Of a stretch of 64,000 bases of DNA, positions 17,998-27,126 are shown piece after piece (the stretch's first letter is position 1; each line of letters opens with the position of its first letter). Both the position numbers and the translations under genes were made by a program. A model generated the notes under the pieces. The model had not been told where the DNA came from. It searched no databases and saw nothing but the letters and a program-made list of their open reading frames with translations. Source of the stretch: Rhodopseudomonas palustris (GTDB lineage Bacteria > Pseudomonadota > Alphaproteobacteria > Rhizobiales > Xanthobacteraceae). The stretch is from assembly GCA_016215605.1 (NCBI GenBank), contig JACRJB010000014.1:62001-126000 (forward strand), given 5' to 3'.

Positions 17998-18993
17998 ATG
18001 ACAGCGAAGCACAAGCCGCCACCGCCCACACGGCGCACAGTACTGGCGATGATGGTCAGCGGCGCGGCTCTGGCGCCGTCATGGCTGCATGCGGCGGAGC
18101 CGTACCCGAGTCGGCTGATCAAGCTGCTGGTGCCGTTTCCCGCCGGCAGCGCCACCGCTGTCGAAGGGCGCTATCTCGCCGACAAGGTCGGCGCGCTGCT
18201 CCATCAGAAGATCATCGTCGAGAACAAGCCGGGCGCGAACGGCAACCTCGGAGCCGCCGAGGCCGCACGTGCCGCGCCGGACGGCTACGCGCTGTATCTC
18301 GCGACCAATTCGACCCATTCGGCCAATGTGCATCTCTATCGCAAGATGCCGTTCGACCCGGTCGCGGACTTCACGCCCATCGCGCGGTTGACGCGCAATC
18401 CGCTGGTGATGGTGGTCGGCAAGGACTTCCCCGCCAAGACGCTGGCGGAGTTCATCGCCTACGCCAAGGCCAATCCCGGCAAGCTCAGCTACGGCACCGG
18501 CAACACCGGCAGCATGGCCGCCGTCCAACTCATCAAGTCGATGGCCGGGATCGATGCGGTGCGCGTGTCGTATCCGGGCACGCCGCAGGCGATCACCGAT
18601 CTGCTCGGCGGGCGCATCGAATTCGTCATCACCGACATCGCGGTGACGCGCGAATTCGTCCAGAGCGGCAGCCTCCGCGCGCTCGGTGTGACCACGGCTC
18701 AGCGCGTCGGATCGCTGCCGGACGTGCCGACGATCGCCGAGGCAGGCCTGCCCGGCTACGACTTTGCTTCCTGGAGCGGTCTGTTCGCGCCCAAGAACAC
18801 GCCGGACGACATCGTGCAAACGCTCAACAAGGCGTTCGTCAGCGTGATGGCGACGCCGGAGTCGCAGAAATTCTTCGCCGACATCGGCCTCGAGCCGGAC
18901 ACCAGCACGCCGCAAGGCCTCGCCGATCACGTCAAGGCGCAGACCGAACTGTGGGGCCGTATCATCAAGGAGTCCGGCCTTGAAAAAATCTGA
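17998..18993 (+). CDS. tripartite tricarboxylate transporter substrate-binding protein (TctC/Bug family)
   Basis: The protein has 331 aa. The start was chosen at the ATG after GGGGAGAGAG. An N-terminal signal has TRR and a hydrophobic stretch ending at WLHAA. The mature part has the Bug features LLVPFPAGSATA, ENKPGANGNLGAAEAARAAPDGY and LPDVPTIAEAGLPGYD. This family binds carboxylates in the periplasm for TctA/TctB membrane partners, but none is in the window, so the receptor is an orphan here. It starts the operon that contains the TcuA/TcuB-type genes, so a tri- or dicarboxylate ligand is plausible. Confidence 0.9.
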   Translation: MTAKHKPPPPTRRTVLAMMVSGAALAPSWLHAAEPYPSRLIKLLVPFPAGSATAVEGRYLADKVGALLHQKIIVENKPGANGNLGAAEAARAAPDGYALYLATNSTHSANVHLYRKMPFDPVADFTPIARLTRNPLVMVVGKDFPAKTLAEFIAYAKANPGKLSYGTGNTGSMAAVQLIKSMAGIDAVRVSYPGTPQAITDLLGGRIEFVITDIAVTREFVQSGSLRALGVTTAQRVGSLPDVPTIAEAGLPGYDFASWSGLFAPKNTPDDIVQTLNKAFVSVMATPESQKFFADIGLEPDTSTPQGLADHVKAQTELWGRIIKESGLEKI

Positions 18994-19372
18994 TCCGGTG
19001 AGCGAGGCGTTTACGCGTCTGCCGGCGATGCTGGAGCAGGGCGCTGCGCTGATCCAGCGCGGCCGGCTGCTCGACGTCGATTGTCTGCTGGGCTCGACCG
19101 AGCAGGCCTTTCACGTGGCGATCCGCGGCGGACGTATCGTGGACTTGGCGCCGGCGCCGGTGTTGATGCGGGTCTGGACCTTCGCATACCGGGCGACGCC
19201 GGAGGCGTGGACGGCGTATTGGCAGCCGATGCCGGCCGCCGGCTGGCACGATCTGTTGGCGCTCACCAAGCGCGGCGCCGCGACGCTCGAAGGCGACATC
19301 AAGCCGTTCATGACGCATCTGCAGTACTTCAAGGATCTGCTGGCGCTGCCGCGCACGGGGGCTGCGCGATGA
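18980..19372 (+). CDS. stand-alone SCP2-like domain protein
   Basis: The protein has 130 aa. The TTG at 18980 has a near-ideal AAGGAG seven bases upstream and overlaps the preceding gene by 14 bp; the first ATG, at 19028, would cut the family region. The sequence contains TPEAWTAYWQPMPAAGWHDL and a following EGDI, which align with the N-domain of the fused hydrolase at 8439-9656 (SAWGEVLAPCPPPTYHSF and TGDD). The general pattern resembles SCP2 sterol/lipid-carrier folds. The stop overlaps the hydrolase start by 4 bp, so the two products probably act together as the split form of the fused protein. Confidence 0.7.
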   Translation: MKKSDPVSEAFTRLPAMLEQGAALIQRGRLLDVDCLLGSTEQAFHVAIRGGRIVDLAPAPVLMRVWTFAYRATPEAWTAYWQPMPAAGWHDLLALTKRGAATLEGDIKPFMTHLQYFKDLLALPRTGAAR

Positions 19373-20226
19373 CCGGCCGGATCGAGCCAATGGTCGGCCG
19401 CTACGTGCACGTCGAGATCGACGGCACGGCGCACCGGATCTATTTCGAGGAAGCGGGCCGGGGCATTCCGCTGGTCTGCCTGCACACCGCGGGCTCGGAC
19501 GGACGGCAGTGGCGCCATCTGCTCGCCGACGAAGAGTTCGCCAAGGACTTTCGCATCATCGCTTTCGACCTGCCGTGGCACGGCAAGTCGAACCCGCCGG
19601 CGGATTGGAACGGTACCGAGTATCAGCTGACGACCGCGCGCTATACCGAGACGATCCGCGCCTTCTGCGCCGCACTCGACCTCGAGCGGCCCGTCGTGAT
19701 GGGCTGCTCGATCGGCGGCCGCATCGTGCTCAATCTGGCGATTGATCACGCGCGCGAGTTCAGGGCGCTGATCGGCCTCGAAGCGGCGGACTTCCAGGCG
19801 CCCTGGTACGATACGAGCTGGTTGAACCGCCCGGACGTTCATGGCGGCGAGGTCTGCGCGGCCCTGGTGTCCGGTCTGGTCGCGCCGCAGAGTCCGGCCG
19901 AGACGCGTATGGAGACGCTGTGGGCCTACAAGCAAGGCGGTCCCGGCGTGTTCAAGGGCGACCTGTATTTCTATCGCGTCGATGGCGATCTGCGCGGCCG
20001 CACCGGCGCGATCGATACCAGCGTGTGCCCGCTCTATCTGCTCACCGGCGAATACGACTTCTCCTGCATGCCAGAGGACACACTGCGGACCGCAGCCGGC
20101 ATCGTCGGCGCGCAGGTGACCGTCATGGAGCAACTCGGTCATTTTCCGATGAGTGAAAACCCAGCGCAGTTCCGGAGCTACATCGCGCCGGTGCTCGAGA
20201 CCATCAAACAACAAAAGACATCCTGA
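19369..20226 (+). CDS. alpha/beta hydrolase, paralogue of the fused hydrolase
   Basis: The protein has 285 aa. The start is set by the 4-bp overlap with the SCP2-like gene. The nucleophile elbow is GCSIG with Ser114; the oxyanion region is CLHTAGSDGRQW; the acid is in TGEYDFSC and the His in QLGHFPMSENP. Several stretches match the hydrolase half of 8439-9656 almost word for word (LCLHTAG, FDLPHHG versus FDLPWHG, GHFPM). A soluble hydrolase of a carboxylic ester, lactone or diketone is expected; substrate unknown. Confidence 0.85.
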   Translation: MTGRIEPMVGRYVHVEIDGTAHRIYFEEAGRGIPLVCLHTAGSDGRQWRHLLADEEFAKDFRIIAFDLPWHGKSNPPADWNGTEYQLTTARYTETIRAFCAALDLERPVVMGCSIGGRIVLNLAIDHAREFRALIGLEAADFQAPWYDTSWLNRPDVHGGEVCAALVSGLVAPQSPAETRMETLWAYKQGGPGVFKGDLYFYRVDGDLRGRTGAIDTSVCPLYLLTGEYDFSCMPEDTLRTAAGIVGAQVTVMEQLGHFPMSENPAQFRSYIAPVLETIKQQKTS

Positions 20227-20237
20227 GGAGGAACCCG

Positions 20238-21449
20238 ATGACGGCCAAGGCACTTACGAGAAGCTTGCTTGTTTCAACCGCATTGTTGTTGGCGGCGCAT
20301 GCCGCTGCCGCCGCAGAGACCATCAAGATCGGCGTGCTCAACGATCAGTCCGGCGTGTTTGCCGACAATGGCGGCACCGGCTCGGTGGCGGCGGCGAAGC
20401 TCGCGGTCGAGGATTTCGGCGGCGAATTGTTGGGTCAGAAGATCGAGGTGGTCACCGCCGATCACCAGAACAAGCCGGATATCGCCGCGTCGACGGCGCG
20501 TCGCTGGATCGACAACGAGGGGGTCGACATGATCGCCGACGGCGCTGCGTCGTCGGCCGGCTTCGCGATCCTCGAGGTCGCGCGGCAGAAGAACAAGATC
20601 TTCGTGATCAGCGGTCCGGGATCGTCCGACTTCACCGGCAAGGCCTGCTCCCCGGTGAGTTTCCATTTCAATTACGATACATATGCCCTGTCCAAGATGA
20701 CCAGCGAGGCCGTGACCAAGGCCGGTGGCAACAGCTGGTATTTCATCTCGGCGGACTACGCCTTCGGTCACGCTTTGCAGCGTGACGCCACGAAGTTCAT
20801 CGAGGCCGCCGGCGGCAAGGTGCTCGGCGCCTCGGCGCACCCGCTGGGAACCACCGACATGGCTTCCTTCCTGCTGCAGGCGCAGGGATCCAAGGCCAAG
20901 GTCGTGGGTCTCGCGACGTCGGGCGCCGACGTCCAGACCGCGATCAAGCAGGCCGGGGAATTCGGCATCGTCGAGAGCGGCCAGCAGCTCGCCGGTCTGC
21001 TCGTGTTCATCACCGACGTCAACGCGCTCGGCCTCAAGGTGGCGCAGGGGCTGCAGGTGACGACGTCGTTCTATTGGGACCTCAACGATGACACGCGCGC
21101 CTGGGCCAAGCGCTATTTCGCGGCGACCGGCGGCAAGCCGCCGAGCATGGTGCAGGCCGGTGTCTACAGCGGCGTGCATCACTATCTCGCCGCCGTGAAG
21201 GCCGCGGGCACCAAGGACCCGACGGTCGTCGCCAAGAAGATGCACGAAATGAAGGTCAACGACATGTACAACAAGGACGTCGCCGTCCGGCCGGACGGGC
21301 GCGTCTTGCACACGATGTACCTGGTTCAGGTGAAGAAGCCGGACGAATCGAAGTACAAATACGACTACTACAAGGTTCTGAAGACCTCGCCCGGTGCGGA
21401 GGCGTTCCGCCCGATGAGCGAGGGCAATTGCCCGCTGGTGCAGAACTGA
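20238..21449 (+). CDS. ABC transporter periplasmic ligand-binding protein (LivK-type), no permease adjacent
   Basis: The protein has 403 aa with a Sec-type signal peptide (RSLLVSTALLLAAHAAAAA, cleavage near residue 26). The mature start, TIKIGVLNDQSGVFADNGG, and the internal SADYAFGHALQRD are typical of HAAT receptors. An AGGAGGAA ribosome site precedes the ATG. No permease or ATPase follows; a strong terminator does. It may deliver to one of the two complete importers earlier in the island, or to a distant one. Confidence 0.9.
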   Translation: MTAKALTRSLLVSTALLLAAHAAAAAETIKIGVLNDQSGVFADNGGTGSVAAAKLAVEDFGGELLGQKIEVVTADHQNKPDIAASTARRWIDNEGVDMIADGAASSAGFAILEVARQKNKIFVISGPGSSDFTGKACSPVSFHFNYDTYALSKMTSEAVTKAGGNSWYFISADYAFGHALQRDATKFIEAAGGKVLGASAHPLGTTDMASFLLQAQGSKAKVVGLATSGADVQTAIKQAGEFGIVESGQQLAGLLVFITDVNALGLKVAQGLQVTTSFYWDLNDDTRAWAKRYFAATGGKPPSMVQAGVYSGVHHYLAAVKAAGTKDPTVVAKKMHEMKVNDMYNKDVAVRPDGRVLHTMYLVQVKKPDESKYKYDYYKVLKTSPGAEAFRPMSEGNCPLVQN

Positions 21450-21461
21450 CAACGGTCCATG

Positions 21462-21495
21462 GCGGGCGCGTCGTCTCGACGCGCCCGCGGTTTTT
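21462..21495 (+). terminator. strong intrinsic terminator after the orphan binding protein
   Basis: A 12-bp perfect stem (GCGGGCGCGTCG and its complement) with a TCT loop is followed by GG and five T. It lies 12 bp after the receptor stop and 27 bp before the next gene, which would make the receptor message more abundant than the downstream genes or separate the two units. Confidence 0.85.
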
Positions 21496-21521
21496 GAATT
21501 GGGAATGAAAAGGAACTTGCA

Positions 21522-22406
21522 ATGGCGGCGATCGGATTCATCGGACTGGGTGTCATGGGCGAGCCGATGTGCCGCAATCTGGCGCGGAAGTCCGGCTCCC
21601 CGGTGCTCGGTTTCGATCGGGCGGACGAGCCGCTGCAGCGGCTGGCCGAGGTCGGCGTCAAGCGCGCCGCCTCGCTCGCGGATCTTGCCCGCGATGCCGA
21701 TGTGATCTTCATGGCCCTGCCCAGCGGCAAGCACGTGCAGGCCGTGTGCGACGGCGATGACGGGCTGCTGCGGCATGCCGAAGCGCGCCACACCATCGTC
21801 GATCTCGGCACCTCGCCGGTTCAGGCGAGCCGGGAACTTGCGGAGCGCTTCGCCGCCAAGGGCGCGGCGTTCGCCGATGCGCCGATCGCGCGGACCCGGC
21901 AGGCGGCAGAAGACGGCACGCTCAGCGTGATGGTCGGCGCCGATACGGCGACCTTCGCGAGGCTGCAGCCGCTGATCGCGACCTTTGCTACCGACATCAC
22001 CCATTGCGGCGACGTCGGCGCCGGCCAGGTGGTGAAGATCCTCAACAATATGGTGCTGATGCAGACTGTGGTCGCGCTCGGCGAGGCGCTGGAGACCGCC
22101 CGGCGCGCGGGTCTTGACGGCAAGCTGCTGTTCGAGACGCTGGCCAAAGGGTCGGCGGACAGCTTCGCGTTGCGCAATCACGGCATGAAGGCGATGCTGC
22201 CGGACGCCTTTCCGGAGCGTTCGTTCTCGACCGCCTATGCCCGCAAGGACATCGCCTACGCACTGGATCTCGCCAAATCGGTCGATATCCGGTTGCCGGG
22301 AGCCGAACTGGCCGATCGGCTGCTTGGCGAAGCGATCGACGCCGGCTTTGGCGACCTGTATTGGCCGGTGCTGGCGCGGGTCATCAAGGCGTCGCGCACG
22401 GCATGA
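21522..22406 (+). CDS. NAD(P)-dependent hydroxyacid dehydrogenase, 3-hydroxyisobutyrate dehydrogenase family
   Basis: The protein has 294 aa. The Rossmann motif is FIGLGVMGEPMCRNLA near the N-terminus, and the catalytic-Lys helix reads QVVKILNNMVLMQ. The family's DAPVSGG substrate loop is replaced by DAPIARTRQAAEDG, so substrate preference probably differs from the paralogue at 9669-10559, which keeps DAPVSGG. The stop overlaps the IclR gene by 4 bp. It belongs to the second copy of the hydrolase/dehydrogenase module. Confidence 0.88.
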   Translation: MAAIGFIGLGVMGEPMCRNLARKSGSPVLGFDRADEPLQRLAEVGVKRAASLADLARDADVIFMALPSGKHVQAVCDGDDGLLRHAEARHTIVDLGTSPVQASRELAERFAAKGAAFADAPIARTRQAAEDGTLSVMVGADTATFARLQPLIATFATDITHCGDVGAGQVVKILNNMVLMQTVVALGEALETARRAGLDGKLLFETLAKGSADSFALRNHGMKAMLPDAFPERSFSTAYARKDIAYALDLAKSVDIRLPGAELADRLLGEAIDAGFGDLYWPVLARVIKASRTA

Positions 22407-23173
22407 ACGGAACTGCGATGGCGAAATCCACGACCACGTCCAATGCAGCCGTTGGCCCTTCCTCGCGCGAAGCCGGCGAGGGGGTTGCGGCGGTGGAGCG
22501 AGCCCTGTCGATCGTGGCGGCGCTCGAGTCCTCGGATCAGGCCATGAGCCTCGCCGAACTCGCCCTGCGCACCAAGCTCTATAAGAGCACCATCCTGCGG
22601 TTGCTGGGTTCGCTGCTTGCGACCGGCTACGTGACGCGGCTGTCGGACGGCAGCTACGATCTCGGCCCCGCCGCATTTCGGCTCGGCCTCGCCTTCACCC
22701 GCAAGAATGCGCTCGGCCATCACGTGCTGCCGGCGCTGCAGGAACTGGTCGATCGCGGCACCGAAAGCGCGTCGTTTCACGTCCGACAGGATGCCGAGAA
22801 CCGCCTCTGCCTGTTCCGGGTGAATTCGCGCCACGCCACGCTGGACCGGGTCGAGGCGGGCCACAGCTACGCACTGCAGCGCGGTGCCGCCGGACACATC
22901 ATCCTGGCCTATGACGGCCAGAAGGGTGCGCGTTACGACGCGATCCGTGGCGACGGATTCGATGTCTCGCTGGGCGAGCGCGATCCGAGTTGCGCCGCGG
23001 TGGCTGCGCCGGTGTTCGGCCCGCGCGGTGTGCTGATCGGCGTGATCTCGCTGTCCGGGCCTCGCGAGCGCTTCGGCAAGACCGAAATCGCAGAAATGAA
23101 ACGTGTGCTTGGGCCGGTCGCGGAAAAGCTGACCGACAGTCTCGGGGGCGCATGGCCTGCTTTCCGGCGCTGA
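22403..23173 (+). CDS. IclR-family transcriptional regulator
   Basis: The protein has 256 aa from the ATG overlapping the dehydrogenase stop; an in-frame ATG at 22418 is an alternative. The N-terminal winged helix reads VERALSIVAALESSDQAMSL with LYKSTILRLLGSLLATGYV. The C-terminal effector domain has the IclR end pattern AAPVFGPRGVLIGVISLSGPRERF. It probably senses an aromatic or small carboxylic acid and controls the operon containing it and the TcuA/B genes. The inverted repeats at 17888-17913 are a candidate site. Confidence 0.88.
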   Translation: MNGTAMAKSTTTSNAAVGPSSREAGEGVAAVERALSIVAALESSDQAMSLAELALRTKLYKSTILRLLGSLLATGYVTRLSDGSYDLGPAAFRLGLAFTRKNALGHHVLPALQELVDRGTESASFHVRQDAENRLCLFRVNSRHATLDRVEAGHSYALQRGAAGHIILAYDGQKGARYDAIRGDGFDVSLGERDPSCAAVAAPVFGPRGVLIGVISLSGPRERFGKTEIAEMKRVLGPVAEKLTDSLGGAWPAFRR

Positions 23174-23216
23174 CGATGAAGCTGGCGTTGCCGCTAACCG
23201 CAAGGTGGTCCCGCTG

Positions 23217-24665
23217 ATGCAGGCCTCTTCATCCATTCCCGACGTGCTGGTGATCGGTGGCGGCAACGCGGCGCTGTGCGCGGCGCTGATGGCGCGCGAG
23301 GCGGGAGCGTCGGTATTGCTGCTGGAATCCGCGCCACGTGAATGGCGCGGCGGCAATTCGATGCATGTGCGCAATCTGCGCTGCATGCACGACGCGCCGC
23401 AGGACGTGCTGGTCGACGCCTATCCGGAAGAGGAATACTGGCAGGACCTGCTCAAGGTCACTGGCGGCTTGACCGACGAGGCGCTGGCGCGGCTGGTGAT
23501 CAGGCATTCGTCGCGCTGCCGGCCGTGGATGCGCCGGCACGGCGTTCGGTTTCAGCCGCCGCTGTCGGGCGCGCTGCATGTCGCACGTACCAACGCTTTC
23601 TTCATGGGCGGCGGCAAGGCGCTGGTGAACGCGTACTATCGCAGCGCCGAGGGGCTCGGCGTTCGGGTGCGTTACGACACTCCGGTGAGCAGCCTCGAAC
23701 TGGACGGCGGCCGGTTCGTTGCCGCCATTGCAGAGAGCGGTGAGCGCATCGTGGCCAGGAGTTGCGTCCTCGCCTGCGGCGGCTTCGAATCCAATTTGGA
23801 ATGGCAGCGTGAGGCCTGGGGCCAGAACGAGCGCGGTGAATGGCCGGCGGAGAACTTCCTGATCCGCGGCACGCGTTTCAATCAAGGCGTGATGCTGAAG
23901 TTCATGATCGAGGCCGGCGCGGATTCGATCGGCGACCCGACCCAGGCACACTGCGTCGCGATCGACGCGCGGGCGCCGCTGTATGACGGTGGCATCTGCA
24001 CCCGGATCGACTGCGTCTCGCTCGGCGTCGTCGTCAACCGCGAGGCGCGGCGGTTCTACGACGAGGGCGAGGATTTCTGGCCGAAACGCTACGCCATCTG
24101 GGGCCGGCTGGTGGCGCAGCAGCCCGGCCAGATCGCGTGGTCGATCATCGACGCCAAGGCGATCGGTCGTTTTATGCCGCCGGTGTTCGAAGGCACCCGC
24201 GCCGACACGCTGCCCGAGCTTGCCGGTCAGATCGGGCTGGATCCTGAGGTGTTTGTCGAGACGCTGTCGACCTACAACGCCGCCTGCCGTCCCGGGACGT
24301 TCGATCACACTGCGCTCGACGATTGTCGCACCGACGGCCTTGCGCCGGCGAAGACGCATTGGGCGAGGCCGATCGACACGCCGCCGTTCACCGCCTATCC
24401 GCTGCGCCCGGGCATCACCTTCACCTATCTCGGCATGAAGACCGACGCGACCGCCGCCGTGCGGTTCGGCGGTGCGCCGAGCGACAATCTCTTCGCGGCC
24501 GGCGAACTGGTGGCCGGCAACGTGCTCGGCAAAGGCTACACCGCCGGCGTCGGCATGAGCATAGGTACGGCGTTTGGTCGAATCGCCGGCGTCAATGCCG
24601 CTCGCGCTGTGGGCTTCCGGCACCCGACCTTTGAGGAGGAATTCGCCCATGCGGCCGCTCGCTGA
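23217..24665 (+). CDS. tcuA: FAD-dependent tricarballylate dehydrogenase-type flavoprotein TcuA
   Basis: The protein has 482 aa. The ATG at 23217 follows AAGGTGG; a GTG at 23205 is possible. The dinucleotide motif is [21 protein letters not shown] at the N-terminus, followed by [12 protein letters not shown] and C-terminal [20 protein letters not shown], as in fumarate reductase/TcuA flavoproteins. TcuA oxidises tricarballylate to cis-aconitate and passes electrons to TcuB. The adjacent TcuB gene supports the call, but no TcuC transporter is present, and a related substrate is possible. Confidence 0.85.
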   Translation: MQASSSIPDVLVIGGGNAALCAALMAREAGASVLLLESAPREWRGGNSMHVRNLRCMHDAPQDVLVDAYPEEEYWQDLLKVTGGLTDEALARLVIRHSSRCRPWMRRHGVRFQPPLSGALHVARTNAFFMGGGKALVNAYYRSAEGLGVRVRYDTPVSSLELDGGRFVAAIAESGERIVARSCVLACGGFESNLEWQREAWGQNERGEWPAENFLIRGTRFNQGVMLKFMIEAGADSIGDPTQAHCVAIDARAPLYDGGICTRIDCVSLGVVVNREARRFYDEGEDFWPKRYAIWGRLVAQQPGQIAWSIIDAKAIGRFMPPVFEGTRADTLPELAGQIGLDPEVFVETLSTYNAACRPGTFDHTALDDCRTDGLAPAKTHWARPIDTPPFTAYPLRPGITFTYLGMKTDATAAVRFGGAPSDNLFAAGELVAGNVLGKGYTAGVGMSIGTAFGRIAGVNAARAVGFRHPTFEEEFAHAAAR

Positions 24666-25848
24666 TCCCGCCGTGCCGCTCGATCGTGGGGCATGCGAGA
24701 GCTTCGGCCTGACCGACATGCTCGGCGCCGACGAGGGCGAGGTCGCGCGGGTGATGCAGATCTGCAATGCCTGTCGCTATTGCGAAGGCTTCTGCGCCGT
24801 GTTCCCCGCGATGACGCGGCGGCTCGAGTTCAACGAGGCCGATACGCACTATCTCGCCAATCTCTGCCACAACTGCGGGGCGTGCCTGCACGCTTGCCAA
24901 TATGCTCCGCCGCATCAATTCGCCGTCAACGTGCCTCAGGCGATGGCTCGGGTGCGGGTACGCACCTACAAGGATTACGCTTGGCCGCGGGCATTCGGTC
25001 GTCTCTACGATCGCGCCGGCCTGACCGTGGCGTTGGCGCTGGCCGGTGGTCTGGCGCTGTTCCTGGTTCTCGCCGTAATGCTGACTGGGAGCCTGACGCA
25101 CGCGCCGCTTGCCGGCAATTTCTACGCGGTGTTCCCGCACAATCTGCTGGCGGTGCTGTTCAGCGCGGCGTTCTTCTACGCCGTGCTTGCGCTCGGTATC
25201 GGCGTGGTGAAATTCTGGCGGCAGATCTCGCCGGCGCGCAGCGGCGACACTGCCGAGGCGGCCCGCGCACGGATGCCGGCCGCGGCGGAGGCGCTCTCCG
25301 ACGTGGCGCGGATGCGCTATCTCGGCGGTGGTCATGGCGACGGCTGCAACGAGGAGAGCGACCGCTTCACGCTGTGGCGCCGGCGATTTCACCAGATCAC
25401 GTTGTACGGCTTTCTGGTGTGCTTCGCCGCCACCTGCGTCGCATCGGTCTATCACTACGCGCTCGGCTTGCACGCGCCCTACGGCCTTCTCAGCGCGCCG
25501 GTCATTCTGGGGGCGGTCGGCGGCCTCGGGCTGATCGTCGGGCCGATCGGGCTGTTCTGGCTCAACCTGCGGCGCGATCCGCAGCATGGCGATCCGGCTC
25601 AGCATTCCATGGATCGCGGCTTCATCGCACTGCTGCTGCTGGTCAGTGCCACCGGCTTCGCGCTGCTGCTGCTGCGCGACACGCAGTGGATGGCGCTCTG
25701 GCTGGCGATTCATCTCGGCACCGTGCTGGCGCTGTTCCTGACGTTGCCCTACGGCAAATTCGCCCACGGCATCTTTCGCTCCGCCGCCCTCCTGAAGTTC
25801 AACATTGAAAAGCGGATGCCGAACCGACTCGGCGTCGGCGGGGAGTAG
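24649..25848 (+). CDS. tcuB: tricarballylate utilisation iron-sulfur membrane protein TcuB
   Basis: The protein has 399 aa, overlapping tcuA by 17 bp, with a GAGGAGG ribosome site inside tcuA. The N-terminal soluble part carries two 4Fe-4S ligand sets: Cys39, 42, 45, 49 ([11 protein letters not shown]) and Cys73, 76, 79, 83 ([11 protein letters not shown]). About six hydrophobic segments follow, with histidines that could bind haem. TcuB reoxidises the TcuA flavin and feeds electrons to the quinone pool. Order and overlap match tcuAB of other bacteria. Confidence 0.87.
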   Translation: MRPLADPAVPLDRGACESFGLTDMLGADEGEVARVMQICNACRYCEGFCAVFPAMTRRLEFNEADTHYLANLCHNCGACLHACQYAPPHQFAVNVPQAMARVRVRTYKDYAWPRAFGRLYDRAGLTVALALAGGLALFLVLAVMLTGSLTHAPLAGNFYAVFPHNLLAVLFSAAFFYAVLALGIGVVKFWRQISPARSGDTAEAARARMPAAAEALSDVARMRYLGGGHGDGCNEESDRFTLWRRRFHQITLYGFLVCFAATCVASVYHYALGLHAPYGLLSAPVILGAVGGLGLIVGPIGLFWLNLRRDPQHGDPAQHSMDRGFIALLLLVSATGFALLLLRDTQWMALWLAIHLGTVLALFLTLPYGKFAHGIFRSAALLKFNIEKRMPNRLGVGGE

Positions 25849-25942
25849 GAAAGACTGGCGAGGTGGCGTGACGCGCTGTATCTGATGTCGCCACAACAAG
25901 ATGACGCCCGTCGAGGGCGCGCGGTGTCAGGGGAGGAAAACC

Positions 25943-26791
25943 ATGGTCAACCGGTTCATCGGAGCGGCCGTTCCGTCGAGCGGCATGATCCCGCAATATG
26001 AAGTGTTCGCGTTGCGCTACGCGACCATGCGCAACCGCGAGATCTTCCAGAACTTCATGTTCCCCGACGTACACGAGCAGGCGAGCGACCTCGATTACTT
26101 TGTCTGGGTGATCCGTGGCGAAGGCCGGACCATCCTGGTCGATACCGGTTTCGGCGAGGTCGCGGCACAGGAGCGCAATCGGAAGCTGACGATCGACCCG
26201 ATCGAGGCGTTGCGTCGCTTCGGGGTCGATCCGGGCGAGATCGAGGATGTCGTGATCACGCATCTTCACTACGACCATGCCGGCAATCTCGACGGCTTTC
26301 CGAATGCCCGCTTTCACGTTCAGGATCGCGAGGTCGCTTACGCCACCGGACGCTGCATGTGTCATCGCGCGCTGCGGCATCCGTTCTCGGTGACGGACGT
26401 GACCGCGCTGGTGCGTCACGTGTACGGTGGCCGCGTGACCTTTCACGACGGCGATGACGAACTGGCGCCCGGCATCAGCCTCCATTTGATCGGCGGTCAT
26501 TCCAACGGGCTTCAGGTGGTGCGCGTCGAGACCGCGCGCGGACCCATCGTGCTGGCCTCCGATGCTGCCCACTTCTACGACAATTTCCTCAAGGAAAATC
26601 CCTTTCCCATCGTCAGCAATGTCGGTGAGATGTGCGAGGGATGGATCGAGCTGAAGCGGCTCTCCGGCGATACCGACAGGATCGTTCCCGGGCACGATCC
26701 ATTGGTGGCTGCGCTGTATCCGCCTGTGCCGGGGCAGGTCGACGCCTTCATGCTGCATGCGCCGCCGCGGCGGCCGGCCCCGTCGAAGTAG
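25943..26791 (+). CDS. MBL-fold metallo-hydrolase (N-acyl-homoserine lactonase-like family)
   Basis: The protein has 282 aa with a GGGGAGGAAA ribosome site. The zinc motif HLHYDH is at residues 107-112. Later ligands are visible in GGHSNGLQ, LASDAAHFY and VPGHDP. The overall pattern resembles the AttM/AiiB-like lactonase group. In this setting a lactone or cyclic intermediate of the catabolic pathway is a more natural substrate than a quorum signal, but neither can be shown from sequence. It follows tcuB by 94 bp on the same strand. Confidence 0.85.
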   Translation: MVNRFIGAAVPSSGMIPQYEVFALRYATMRNREIFQNFMFPDVHEQASDLDYFVWVIRGEGRTILVDTGFGEVAAQERNRKLTIDPIEALRRFGVDPGEIEDVVITHLHYDHAGNLDGFPNARFHVQDREVAYATGRCMCHRALRHPFSVTDVTALVRHVYGGRVTFHDGDDELAPGISLHLIGGHSNGLQVVRVETARGPIVLASDAAHFYDNFLKENPFPIVSNVGEMCEGWIELKRLSGDTDRIVPGHDPLVAALYPPVPGQVDAFMLHAPPRRPAPSK

Positions 26792-27126
26792 TCACCTCGT
26801 CGCGGACGAAGGCCGGCCTCGACGCCTTGACCATTGGGCGAGAAGCCGCAATTGGGGCTGGGCCAACGCCGCGGCATCGCGACGTCGTCGTCCTGCACTT
26901 CGCAGGCCGTGCAGCGGCTGGTTGGGGCGCCTCAAGGCGCTCGTCGAGCGGCGTCGGCCCTTTAGTCGATCTGGGTGTCACCACGGGGGCGTGAGATCGC
27001 TGTTCTTTGCAAGCCGACCTGAGGCAGCATCCCGTACCGGGATGCCAAGGTCGGTCTTGCGCATTTCGCGCATCTGCATCATTTCTCGGTTGCTCAGCTT
27101 TGTTTCAGAGGATAGTTCTGAAAGAT
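26792..27126. other. 335-bp gap upstream of amiC with a long interrupted hairpin
   Basis: No convincing gene is present; frames crossing the gap lack family features and codon bias. The notable element is an imperfect hairpin at 27009-27060. GCAAG and CCGACCT pair with AGGTCGG and CTTGC, enclosing GCATCCCG-TAC-CGGGATGC. No T-run follows it, so it is not a classic terminator. It lies about 65 bp before the amiC start and may be a leader element or the end of the preceding transcript. No clear sigma-70 or sigma-54 promoter was identified. Confidence 0.55.

Noticed and set aside
20274-22676. 800-codon minus-strand frame
   Set aside because: Antisense to the binding protein and HIBADH-family gene, both with clear motifs and ribosome sites.
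25943-26791. Quorum-quenching lactonase
   Set aside because: The HLHYDH motif is shared by many MBL-fold enzymes, and the setting is catabolic; only the family was called.
26990-27126. Sigma-54 promoter before amiC
   Set aside because: GG and GC pairs near 27049-27060 are not separated by the required 10 bases.
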